A DNA stretch of 64,000 nt from Glebionis coronaria. Lineage: Eukaryota; Streptophyta; Magnoliopsida; Asterales; Asteraceae. This document shows, one piece after another, positions 24,851 to 36,375 of the stretch. Each line of letters opens with the position of its first letter. Position 1 is the stretch's first letter. The position numbers and the translations under genes are program-made. The stretch is from contig CM046881.1 in the NCBI GenBank assembly GCA_025667525.1, positions 491,805,627 to 491,869,626 of the forward strand, given 5' to 3'. The notes under the pieces were generated by a model, which was not told where the DNA came from, searched no databases, and worked only from the letters and a program-made list of their open reading frames with translations.

Positions 24851-27782
24851 TGTAACACCCCATTTTGATAAATGGAATGTCACGCGTAATTATGGCGTGC
24901 CATCAAAGCATACAAGGATAAATGTCTAAAACATTACATGACCATAAGAAGGAAATACCGGAATCAAACATCGGTAGTCCAAAAGTAAAGCTCATCACAC
25001 ACAACATAAGTACTATAAATGAAAGGACTAAATAATGTCCATGGAAAGAGTATCAAAGTATATATAATGCATAAAGTAAAGAAAAGCTAGAAAGCTTCCA
25101 GTCCATATGCACGTACGCCTAAAGTATACGAGCGTCCTTGAGTACCTGCCGTTTTGGGAACATGAAAAGGAAAACGGCTGAGCAATACGCTCAGTGCACG
25201 GATGTACAATAAAGCATGAATAATATAAGAATATAAGCATATAACAGCGAAAGAAATTAAGTCCTGAATAACCCGGTTAAGTCTTAGTAAAACTGGTTTT
25301 ATAGTTTGAAAAGCCTTATGTTTATCTTGTAAAAACTGTTTAACATATTTTACCATTAGCCAATATAGGTCATGAAAATCCACCGTGCATGAATACTTGG
25401 AGGGGTGACCTCATCATGAAAATTAGAGGGGCTGCCTCTAATTTAATATACTGGTTTTTGGGGTAGGAGGGATCAGATACTTGTGAAGGATGCAAGGCAC
25501 ACACCACCTCACACTGAGTAATCTGCTGAAAAACATGTAACTAGGATGCACCCATACGCCCCACATGATAAATATAATAATATGGCCAAAAACTGAAGGG
25601 ACGCCACGAGCAATCACTCCGCCGTGGGGAAGTCATAACACCAGTGCCTCTAGTGTTATGGTTATGGTACCTCCATAACTAGGTGAAACTGGTCATGCAT
25701 GTATATTGCTTTAGGTATTCTAATTAAACATAAGCAATCAAACATATAAACTTATACTACGGGAAAACAGTTGGCTGCATACAGAGAATCCTAATAAGGA
25801 AAGAATGTCCATACTGAAAGGACGAGAATCCGTACCTTATGTCCAGTGAACGAAGAAGACGAACGGAAGAGAGTCCTACTGCGGTATCACTAATGCTACA
25901 TAAATACATACATGTATAAGTATCTGATTACTAAATACGTAACTGGTTTTATGTCATGTCTTAACTTATTTTATACGTTCATGTCATGTTTTACTGTTTT
26001 AAGCTTTAAACTGTGTTTATCTTATATTTTGTCTATTCTGATTAAGTATTACTTATATTTCATGTATTATTATACTTACTGTGTAATAATAAGTAACTTT
26101 CTAAAAATAGCAGGTTTCCTAAAATAGAAAGTTACCAAAAATAGAAAGTTTCCAAAAATAGAAAGTTACCAAAAATAGAAAGTTACCAAAAATAGAAAGT
26201 TACCAAAAATAGAAAGTTACCAAAAATAGAAAGTTTCCAAAAATAGAAAGTTTCCAAAAATAAAAAGTTTCCAAAAATAGAATTACTGCTTAAAATAGAT
26301 AAGTTTCTAAAAGTAGAAAGTTTCCATAAATAGATTAGCTGCCTTAATTAAATAAGTTTCTAAAAATAGAAAGTTTCCATAATTAGATATAAGTTGGCTA
26401 AATAAGCTAATTATATAAGCTTAAGTGTTTTCTGATTATTTTCTAAGTCATATTGATATAAGGTATAGTTTATTAATTATTAGATGTAAATTAATTAAAC
26501 TATAGGTTAAAAGTATTTAATTAAATATGTTATGATTTTAATTAAATAAGGTAAAATACTTAGGTTAAAACATGTATTATTAATTATTAATAATATAACC
26601 TAAGTCATGTTAATTAATTAATTATAGTCATGGTTTTTAATAATTAATTAATTATAAAGTCTAGTTAAATAAAAATACTTAGGTTAAAATTCATGATCTA
26701 ATAACTAAATTTATAACCTAAGTCATGTTAATTAAATTAATCATGTCATATTTTATTAATTTAATTTTTAACACATAACCATTAAAATCATAAACCTTAA
26801 CATAATCAATGAACCGGACCGTGACTAAAAACCCTGAACCTGACCCGTAATCAACACCATACCCCGAACCAAGTCGGGGTTCCCCCTTGTTTGCTGCTGC
26901 CGTGAGACCACCACCACCATACCGAGACCATGAGGTCTCGGTGGTGGTTAATAAGCCAAGCCGAGACCCCCTTGGTCTCGGTTAGGCGTCGGTCAACATC
27001 AAAACACCCCTAAAAACCCTTGTTTGATTTACCCATGATCATTTACATGTTTTAATAGTTGTTTTTAATTAGTTTTTAAAAACATCATGATTTTATTTGA
27101 TTTATTAAATCAAAACATAAAAGAAAAGGGTTAAAAAGGTTATACCGAATGTGTGGATCAATAAAGGATGAACACACACGAATGCTTGCACAATATTCAA
27201 GATCAAAAATCATCCGAACACCCCTTTTTGATGATGATAACCGGCGGCCAAAAGAGAGAAGGATGAAAAATATTTAGGGTTTTGTTATTTTTCCTGTATT
27301 GTGAAAAATGACCAAGATTTTCCTAATTCCCTTGTTTTAGTAAAAATCAAAATGGGCTTGGCCCATCCTTCTTGGTGTAGCCGCGGGTAGGGGGCCCCAC
27401 ATGGGGTAACCCGTACCTTTTCCGAGTCTAATTATTTTAGTGTGCGTTCGTGTTTTATCATGTTCGCGTTTTATGTGTTCTAGTTAATTATTGATCGTGA
27501 CCTAATATATTTATTCGTGTTCGTAATAAATATATACACGTAGTTAATATTCTCTCGTGATTAATTTATGTTCATGATTTCATGATCGCATGTTCGTGAT
27601 TATAATTATTATTTGAATAATTATCGTGTGTTCATACGTAATAAATACTTATCATATTCTAACACGTACGTAATACTTAAAATTACTATACGTGAACGTA
27701 AACATGCTATAAAAGGAAAGTTTTATTCTAGTACGTACGATATAAAGGGTACTATTCATGGTAAAAGCATGCGGGTTTTACA
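24851..27782 (-). repeat. Gypsy-B LTR 1 (outer 3' LTR)
   Basis: A 2932-bp LTR, TGTAACACCC to GGGTTTTACA in plus-strand terms. Holds 9-10 units of a 17-bp array AAAAATAGAAAGTTWCC (26106-26280) and the CCGAGACC hairpins (26921-26981). Preceded by target copy GTATG. Confidence 0.95.
26921..26981 (-). repeat. Tandem CCGAGACC hairpins in Gypsy-B LTR
   Basis: Two successive perfect stems: ACCGAGACC/GGTCTCGGT (26921-26942) and CCGAGACC/GGTCTCGG (26961-26981). Both occur in LTR 3; LTR 2 has damage in the second. Gypsy-A LTR has CCGAGAGT/ACTCTCGG at 21407-21424, so related stems occur in both families. Confidence 0.6.
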
Positions 27783-27797
27783 ACTCTTTCCCCCTAA
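27783..27797 (-). promoter_or_regulatory. Gypsy-B polypurine tract (left internal region)
   Basis: The minus strand reads TTAGGGGGAAAGAGT immediately before TGTAAAACCC. Just upstream is the palindromic AATTCGGGGACGAATT shared with Gypsy-A. Confidence 0.8.
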
Positions 27798-27859
27798 AAA
27801 TAATAATTCGTCCCCGAATTATAGATAAAGTAAACTAGAAAAGAAGAACATACCCGAAT

Positions 27860-28942
27860 TCAAAATATGAAATGAGGGTAAGAAGCCCGGATAGACTCCT
27901 CGGTTTCCCAAGTGGCATCCCGCTCGGTATGATCCCTCCAAAGGATTTTGACGAATGGAATCGTCTTCCTTCTCATGACTCGTTCTTGTCTGTCAAGAAC
28001 TCGTTCGGGTTCTTCTATGAAAGTGAGATCTTCACGTATCTGTTCCAGTGGATACTGAACCATTTGAAGGGGATGATACTGGTACCCTTTGAGTAAGGAC
28101 ACATGAAACACATTGTGTACATACGAGAGCTGCGGAGGTAACGCTAACCGAGTTGATACTTCACCGACACGTTCAATGATATCAAACGGTCCGATGAAAC
28201 GAGGACTGCGCTTCCCTTTAATCCCGAAGTTTCTAACACCACGTGCCGGTGAAACCTTAAGAAAGACGTGATCTCCTACGGTAAAATGTATGTCCCTACG
28301 ATGCTTATCGGCGTAACTCTTCTGACGTGACCGTGCTCCGACTGTTGTTGTATTCAAACTCCACCAAACAGATATAATCGTCCCAATCACCCGTCCATTC
28401 CAACGCACATGACCTCAACATATCTTCCAATGTCTGAATTTTTTGCTCCGACTGCCTGTCTGTTTGAGGATGAAAAGCCGTGCTAAGCTTATGTTGTGTC
28501 CCCCAAGCTTTCTGCAGACTCTTCCAAAACCGCGAAGTGAATCGAGGATCTCTGTCTGAGACGATGCTGGATGGAGCACCGTGGAGTCTCATGATCTCTC
28601 TTCTATACGTATCGGCGAGTTTACTTACCGAATCTTCCTTGCGGATCAGTAAGAAATGAGCTGATTTGGTAAGTCGATCTTGATAACCCAAATTGCATCG
28701 TGCTTCCTCTGGGTTGGCGGAAGACCAGTAACAAAATCCATGGTGATTTTGTCCCACTTCCACTCTGGAATATCTAATGGTTGAAGGAGACCGCCAGATC
28801 GCTGATGCTCGATCTTAACCTGCTGGCAGGTAAGACATTTGGAGACGTAAGTGGCAACATCCTGTTTCATACCACTCCACCAAAAGTACTGCTTGATGTC
28901 ATGGTACATCTTAGTCGAACTAGGATGTATAGAGAATGGGGA
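27860..28942 (-). pseudogene. Gypsy-B left copy integrase and chromodomain
   Basis: Integrase zinc site ([11 protein letters not shown]... CLTCQQVK), catalytic Asp in TMDFVTG, second Asp in SIVSDRDPRF, Glu region HPQTDRQSEQKIQ. The frame breaks after DAIWVI, exactly as in the right copy, so this frameshift predates the duplication. About 185 bp of the C-terminal half are deleted near 28335-28345 relative to the right copy. The chromodomain-like end is intact (KILWRDHTERDATWE to YPHFIF). The continuation of pol upstream lies beyond the two family C insertions, at 38188. Confidence 0.9.
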
Positions 28943-30759
28943 GTGATAGGTGTGAAAACACCCATCTTTTCTACCACTTAATTACAATAATAACTGAGCC
29001 AAAACGTTTATTTTATGTCTTTTATGTCGGAATTATGCGTGGTTTGTGTTTTTGTTGTGATTTAGGACGAAAAGGTGAAAAGTGGAGAAAACACGGGAAT
29101 TCACGGACATTTACGGACTTTTATTGAAGAAAAAGATGAAAGACGAAGTCAAGAAGTCAAGAGTGCACAAATAACGGAAGTCCAAGACCAATTCTGAAGA
29201 TTTATCGAAGAAAAAGTCAAAAGACGGAAGTTTATCAAAAGCCGAAGAATTCAAGTCTATTTTATTGAAGAATTTAAAGACGAGTTCAAAGAAATCCCGA
29301 AGCCAAAAGTCCTTAAGTCCAAGTTTAAAGAAGATTAGAAGAAAAGGACTAAGCATGCAATTAATGAAGATTAAAGAAGGAAGGACTTAAGCTTGTAATT
29401 AAGAGAAAAGGAAAGAGGGGAGGAAGCTTCCTAATCCTCCCCTATATATAGTTAGGACTAGATAATCATTTTTTTTGTTGGCTAAGTGTGACAATTAGTC
29501 TTCCACATTTATTTTCTTGCACATTTAAATACTTGTCAATTTAATTACCTTGTCTTGCACATTAAATTCCTTTAATTTCAAGTAAGTTTCCATTTAATTC
29601 TTGTCAATCTTTACTTTATCTTGTTAATCTCCTATCTACCTTTCTTGATCTTTGATTTTTATGTTTATGTTTGTGTTCATGTTCATGTTCTTATTTTGAT
29701 CAAATGGGTTTTTGATTATTGTGGTTAAATTTGTTAGATTTGTTGATTTAAATCGTTTGTTTATGATTATTAGTTGTTTCGTTATTAGTTTGGTTGAAAC
29801 TTTTGTTTTGATTTTGATTAATCTGTGTTAGATTGATTATTTCTGTGATCCCTTGTTCTTCGGGATTGTTTGTTTGTGTTTCTGATCTTTCCAGGTGAAA
29901 GTTCCGAGCCAAGAGAAGAGAAGGCTTTCATTCGGAACTCAACAGTTCCAGATCAAGCATTGCTCATTCGGAAGTCTCAAACTTCCGGATCAAGGCAAAA
30001 CTTCCGGATCAAGGCAAAGTTCCGGATCAGCATATTCATTCGGAACTTTAGAAGTTCCGAACGAAACTTCCGAACGAAAGTTCCGGACGAACTTCCGAAC
30101 GAACTTCCGAACGAAGTTCCGAACGAAAGTTCCGGACGAACTTCCGAACGAAACTTCCGAACGAAGGATAAGTTCCGAATCAGTGAAAACTTCCGAACCA
30201 AAGTTCCGACTCAAGCTTATTCATCCGGAAGTCTTCCGAACGAAAGTTCCGGATCAAGACTTCCGTATCAAGGAGTTCCGACTCAAGAGCTAGGTTCATT
30301 CGGAACTTAAAACTTCCGAATCAAGGATTTTTGTCAGGTTCTTCTTAGTGTTCCTTTTTAATTTTCTGTCTTTCATTTTAAATCTTTATTTTTCCCGCCT
30401 TTTTATCTAATTTCACTTTAAAATTATTTGTCTTAGCTTTATTTTAGCCTTGCCTTAGTTTAAGTTTTAGTTGCGTTTTAAGATTGCCTTAGATAGATTT
30501 AAGTTTGCGTCATTTACTTTTAGTGCCCTTTAATTCTCGTCTCGCTTTTAAATACTTGCACCCATTTATTTTAATTAGACTTAGATTTACTTTAATTGCA
30601 CTTTTACTTTAAAGTTTTGCATTTTTTAGTTTAAAATACTACAACGACACATTCTTGTTCCACCAAAATAAAACTGAGTCACATAGAGAACCTAGATCAA
30701 TTCGATTAGACCAACACAACGAACTTTAATTTTCTTACTAGGTAAAAACCTAGTTATCA
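28943..30759 (+). mobile_element. Solo LTR of family C
   Basis: An 1817-bp sequence TGATAGGTGTG...TTATCA with 5-bp duplication GGGAG (28938-28942, 30760-30764) and no internal region, inserted in the Gypsy-B integrase. It is homologous to the LTRs of C2 at both ends and in the first 250 bp, but the central minisatellite differs. TATA box TATATATA at 29443-29450. A solo LTR arises by recombination between the two LTRs of a full element. Confidence 0.9.
29900..30330 (+). repeat. TTCCGAAC minisatellite in solo LTR
   Basis: About thirty degenerate units built on TTCCGAACGAA/TTCCGGACGAA, with a central near-perfect block at 30048-30170. Long ORFs in several frames on both strands (for example 29870-30310) are a product of the repeat, not genes. 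It lies downstream of the TATA box, hence in the transcript leader. Confidence 0.85.
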
Positions 30760-30804
30760 GGGAGCTATGAGCTTCAGCTAGCAAGGCTTCCTGGATTTCT
30801 TGAT

Positions 30805-32597
30805 TGATAGGTGTGAAAACACCCATCCTTTTACCACTTAATTACAATAATAACCAGGCCAAAACGTGTATTTTATGTCGTAAATGTCGGAATTATGCGT
30901 GGTTTGTGTTTTTGTTGTGATTTTAGGATCAAAATGTTAAAAGGGAAGAAAACACGGCTTTCACGGGCTTTTATCGAAGAAAAAGACAAAAGATGAAGTC
31001 AAGAAATCAAGAGTGCAAAAAGAACGGAAGTCCAAGACCAATTCTGAAGATTTATCGAAGAAAAAGTCAAAAGACGGAAGTTTACTAAAAGCCGAAGAAC
31101 TCAAGTCTAATTTATTGAAGAAATTACAAGACGAGTTTATTAATCCCGAGACAAAGTCAAAAGTCGAAGAATTAAGAAGACGAGGACTAAAGGATAATTA
31201 AAGAAAGAAGAAAGAGGGGAGGAAGCTTCCACTAAGCACCTCCCTAATCCCCTATAAATAGCTTTCATTTCATTTCATTTTGTTGCCTAACTTGACAAAT
31301 TAGCTTTCCACCATTTTCATTACATGCACTTTAATTTCATGTCATTTCTTTAATTGTCAATTTAAATTCAAGTCTTTAATTTTCAAGTAAGTTTTAATCT
31401 TGTGTTATTTAATCTTTTATGTTTAATCTTTTTAATCATCTTGTTCTACTTTTCTTATTGCTTATTCTTAATCTTTTTCATAATCTTTGTTTGTGTTGAT
31501 TTTATGTTCTTAATCTTAACCTTTTTCATCTCATTTTTACATAAAGTTCGTAACTTTTTACTTTTCTTGATTCCTCTTTAAAGTTTTTATAAGTTTTAAT
31601 CATTTACCTTGCTTATTGGTAGCTTATTGGAGTTTTTCTTGGCTTATTGTCCTTGAAAAAGTACTAAAAAGTTGCTTAATTTCGTCCTTTTATGTTTTCC
31701 TAGTTTTTAGGAAAAGCTGATTCGATTTTGCGATACTTGTGTATTGCGAATTTGTGTCCTGATTCAATTTCGCAATTCTTCCCTAATTGCGAAATTGAAT
31801 CCTCTACAAAATTGCGAAATCTTGTTCAAAGTTGCGAAATCATTGTTTTTCAATATTGCGAAATCTGATTCAATTTTGCAATTATTGCGACATTGTGCAC
31901 TATTGCGACATTGTGCAATTATTGCGACATTGTGCACTATTGCGACATTGTGCACTATTGCGACATTGTGCAATTATTGCGACATTGTGCACTTATTGCG
32001 ACATTGTGCACTATTGCGACATTGTGCAATTATTGCGACATTGCGAAATCTTTCATTTTCTAGCAATTGCGAAATTGTGTCTTTTGCTAATTGCGGAATT
32101 ATGTCAATTTTGACATAATTGCGAAATCTTGGGTTTTAATTGCAAAATTATTTCATATTTTTCTAGAATTGCGAAATTAATTAGTTTTTATTCAAATTTA
32201 TTTTTTAAACTTATTTTTCTCGCCATTTTTAATTAGCTTTATTTTAATTGTTTCGTCTTATTTTTACTTAGCTTAATTTTTACTTATTTTTCGTAGTTTA
32301 TTCTTTAAGTATTTTATTTTCAAGTTTTTAAATTTACGTTTTGTCAAGTTTTAATTTTACGTCATTTAATTAATTTTCTTTTAAAGTTTTAATTTTTTCG
32401 CCATTTACGTTTTAATTACTTTTAGCTTTATTTTCCGTGTCATTTACTTTGATGTTTTACAATTTAATTTTACTACAACCCCCATTTATTTTATTCACCA
32501 AAGACGACTGAGTCGCACTTTCAACCGGAGATCAATTCGATTAGACACCGAGAACAACGAACATATAATTTTTATACAGGCAAAAAACCTTGTATTA
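30805..32597 (+). repeat. C2 5' LTR
   Basis: A 1793-bp LTR, TGATAGGTG to TTGTATTA. TATA box TATAAATA at 31253-31260. The minisatellite at 31880-32048 lies downstream of it. Confidence 0.95.
31880..32048 (+). repeat. ATTGCGACATTGTGCA minisatellite in C2 LTR
   Basis: Nine units of ATTGCGACATTGTGCAC or the longer ...CAATT/CACTT variants, embedded in more diffuse TTGCGAAAT repeats from 31720 to 32175. ORFs on both strands here are repeat artefacts. Confidence 0.9.
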
Positions 32598-32599
32598 AA

Positions 32600-32614
32600 T
32601 GGCGCCGCTGCCGG
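32600..32614 (+). promoter_or_regulatory. C2 primer binding site
   Basis: TGGCGCCGCTGCCGG begins two bases after the LTR end. This class of primer site is common in Athila/Tat elements; the tRNA cannot be named with certainty from this sequence. Confidence 0.75.
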
Positions 32615-32837
32615 CTCTTTTCGTGAAGATTAACAGTTTTTTGTGAGAGACGCGTTGGATTTTGGGATCCGTTCACTCGTGAACGTTATTTTTCGTATCA
32701 AAAATTTTCAAAAATCCAAAAACATTTGAAAAATCATAAACAACATTTCTTTTTCCAAAGTTTTGCACCAAAAATATTCCTCTTTATCCTCTATCATGTT
32801 TAATTCTTTTCTCTACCCCTCTTATTTTTAATTCTTT

Positions 32838-34337
32838 ATGGATTCTTCTTGCGTACGGTGTGGGAGACCATGGCATGGTTTTCAAACATGTGAATGGTGT
32901 ACTTGTGAGCGGTGCGGTTCTAATATCGACGTTACACAATTTGGATTTTGTCCATTTTGTAATTCAACAAATTCGTACTTCTCCTCTTACAATACTTTCT
33001 CACCCTCTCCCGTCTATGACGGTCCTTATCCTCAAAATGCACCGGATTTTTCTCCATCCCCGTGGTGCTATAAGTGTGGGGGTCCTCACGAAAGTTTTCA
33101 CTGTCCAACGGGGGATCAAAATTACTATAATTATACCCCTTCCAGTTTTGACCAACCCCTGCAATACCCAATTGATCATCAGCCTCGTCACGGGATGAGT
33201 TACCAAGAACCAATTGACGATCTTGCTACAATTGTTCAAGAACAAACGAAAGAGATTTTACACACGTTGCAAACGAGATCAGACGAGTACTCATATCCCT
33301 GAGCTTATTATTGGACCTTTAGGTAATGAGGAGAGCGATGACGATATTGAGGTTATTTTCGACGAGGAGGAATTTCTAAAGCAACGTAAGACTTCTCACA
33401 TTCCTCCTTTGTCTATTGCTATCACACCCGAGAAGCCCGTTGGCTCACTCATAATGGAGGATGAGCATCTTGACATTATTTCGGCAACGGAATCGGACAA
33501 ATTCCTAAAGTCCAGTGTCGAGGAACTTGTCGTCATCCCAAGTGGGCCCGCGGGTGTTCCTGAAAATTTGTGTGATGTACCAACTTTTGCGGAGCTTACG
33601 GACGAGTTTGCTTCGCTAGTCAATGATCACATACTCACAAATCCACAAGCGCTAATTGATTCTCCCAACAAGAGTTCAACATGTGGTGAGTATGATGATT
33701 TCGTCATCGAGCCCGAGATCGAGGAAATTATTGACCGAGAGCTAGCTCTTTTACCTCCACTTCCACCTACGAGTGAGGACGATTTTCCAATATCGAGGCC
33801 GAACTTGATGAGTTGGAACGTCTTATTTTTCATAATAATGACGAACCAACTCACACGCCCAAACATCCAATTCTCGAGGAGTTACCTAATCAACACTCCT
33901 CTAATGAGAATTACGTTTACCACATTCGTGAGGATTTAACTTATCAACAATCCCCACAAATGAATGATGGTTTCGTACTTGATCGTGATCTTTTAAAACG
34001 AGTTTCTACAGTCTCTATCTATGAAGAAATTGAAGAGATTCACGTTCATGAGGATGAATGCTTTGACCCGGGAGGTGACATGGACCATTCTATGATTGAT
34101 AACTTTACGGCTTTGCCAATTGGTCAGCATCCATTGTCTTTGGAGGATGACAATGTGATTCCTTTACCCACCCCACCTCCCGTCAATCTGGACTTCACTT
34201 ACTTTTCTTATATTGAGCGGACTTTCCTACCATTCACTACTTATCCTCCGGCCTCTCCTTCATTGATATCCTCCGGGAACGAGGACAAGGTCTTTGATCC
34301 CGGTATTACATTCGAGGCTTCCCCATGGACCATTTAA
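32838..34337 (+). pseudogene. C2 gag-like zinc-finger and acidic protein
   Basis: Begins MDSSCVRCGRPWHGF at 32838 with CxxC pairs at C5/C8, C17, C20/C23 and CPFC, then a CCHC-like WCYKCGGPHESFHC knuckle. The frame ends at 33302, continues in another frame from about 33290 (acidic, ESDDDIEVIFDEEEF) to about 33790, and again in a third frame to the stop at 34337 (KVFDPGITFEASPWTI). Each switch is a single-base indel (near 33285 and near 33785, a T run), so it was one protein of about 500 residues. A similar Cys-rich start and DPGI end occur in Asteraceae Gypsy polyproteins I remember. The pol domains expected in between are missing. Confidence 0.7.
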
Positions 34338-36375
34338 TTCGGGGACGAGTCAGGCTCGTGACTCGGTTAATATAAACAAGCGCTTTTTGGGAGGCAACCC
34401 AATTATCTATCTATCTTTACCTGTTTTCACCAAAAGTGTAGGGGAGCCCCGTTGGTGTTTCTTGTTTTCTTTCTTATCATGTGTAGGGATTAGAGCTTCA
34501 AAGACACACTCTTGATGACTTTTGACGACCCGTGATTCCGAGTTTCCATCTTCCCGGTTCTATCCTAAACTCTTCTGATTCACTATTTTATATTTTCCAA
34601 TATTAAAATAGGAATCTCGTTAGTTGTCTTTTCCTTAGCGAGATTTAAACAACGTGCACAATGTCCTAAGTGTAGGGGAGTTTACTCCCACATGCTTAAA
34701 CATTGAGGACAATGTTTATATCAAGTGTAGGGGGACTTCTATCGAAGTAAGTGGTCTTCTCCATGAATTTGCCCTCATTTTAACCGGAAAATTTGATTTT
34801 TCGACATTTTTTAAAATTTTTAATCTATTTTGGACTAGTTGTATAGTCGTTATTTCCTTTGTTATGGTTATTTTCTTTCCTTGCTAAAATAAAGTTTAAT
34901 AAAGTGGTTTTAAAGTTTTCAAAGTCATGAACATTTTGACTCAACCCGAGTTTACTCATCTAAGTTTACTCTAGCTAGTATTCTTAACGTGTTTAAGTCA
35001 AGTTTTGCTAGGCTTTTATATAGGGAGCTTTAAAACGCGAAAGTCTTAACTCTCACGGGTTAAGAACAAGAACTTTTCGCAAGTTCCTATAATTGATCCT
35101 AGAGAGTCGTTTATCAAGGGAACTTTAAAATGCGATTTCTAAACTTGAAAAAGTCTAAGAGTTTGCAAGATCCTATAGACGACTCGAAAACCCAAAACTT
35201 TGATTTAATAGGCTAAGCATCCACGAGTCTCATTTCTTGAGATTTTAAACTGTGGAGAACGAGAGATGATAGAGTCAATTATAAGTTTGGTATCCTTTCG
35301 TGAATTAATGTGAGTTAATTATGAGCCTATTCTCCCATCGCTTGCTAATAAATTTATCTACAATAAATAAGGTTGTACGATTTGAAAAGTTACTTAGCTT
35401 CTAGCCCAAGATCGTTTAAAAGTTGCTCGGTATGGATTAGAGTTCATAGCCAAGGCATAACTTATTGAAGCGGGATGCGAAGATTGGCGAGTCCGAAAAG
35501 GCCCTAACAAGGCATGAGGGCTACATTTTGTTGCTAAAGATCCAAAAGTGATGTGAAGAATCATTTATCAAATATCAATATGAAGGATCGAGACACATGA
35601 CGAAAAGCAAATACTCCCGTAAAGATCATGGAGAAGTCTATCCAAAAAGGCCCTAACAAGGTATGAGGATAAATAGATCCAAGTCCTAAAAGGAGGCGGA
35701 TCGTTGTATATCAAAGTCCTAAATAAAGATTGGAGAAAAATGAAGAAGTCGTGGTCCAAGTAAGAAGAATCTCTCAAAACTTCAAGTGAAGAAATTCCTA
35801 TTATGAAGAGAAGACCATTATTTCATGAACGCCTCTCAAGATTTGAAGTATGAAGTCGCTGCCAAATATCGGTCCGAGAAAGGTCTCAAATCGTGAAACG
35901 AGTTATGCCAAGATATGAACTTTTTGAGGTCCCGAGAAGCAGTTTTAAAAGATTTTGTCCTTTAGCTAACTATTGATTAAATCGTCCCACTTTATTTTCA
36001 GCCTTAATAATTATCGAAATAAGTCAACAATGCATCCTCGTGATCATTCAAGACAATAATAAAATATAAGAGATACACCTAGGAATAAGGGAGTCTAAGT
36101 AAATAATTGGCCCACATGAGTTCATGTTAGTTTGCTAACTTATAATAACAATGATCTCGTTTTTAAGCTTGATATGGGGAACGTGAAACTTGAGGATGAT
36201 AATCATTCATGACATTTCCAAAACCCTAAGGTAAGTTTTTGATTTATTTACTTGTTTTGTTATTTTCTATCTCTTTAATAAAGGCCAATGTAGATTGATT
36301 GTGATGAAAAGTGTAATCTTGCTTTGTAACTAATACATTGCATGAGGACATTGCAATGGTCAAGTGTAGGGGATT
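34338..36375 (+). other. C2 3' noncoding region with repeated polypurine-like motifs
   Basis: No supportable ORF. AAGTGTAGGGG occurs four times (34433, 34668, 34723 and, as the true tract before the LTR, 36362). The motif TTTTTGGGAGGCAACCC at 34384-34400 is one I recall downstream of pol in many plant Gypsy elements. TTCGGGGACGA at 34340 matches the pre-polypurine motif of Gypsy-A and Gypsy-B. Confidence 0.6.

Noticed and set aside
29870..30310. 132-146 codon ORFs in the TTCCGAAC array
   Set aside because: Same artefact; amino-acid content (SFGT, RTKFR repeats) simply mirrors the DNA repeat.
31744..32118. ORFs on both strands through the ATTGCGACATTGTGCA array (also 37320-37704)
   Set aside because: Repeat units without stops create them; simultaneous long frames on both strands are a tandem-repeat artefact.
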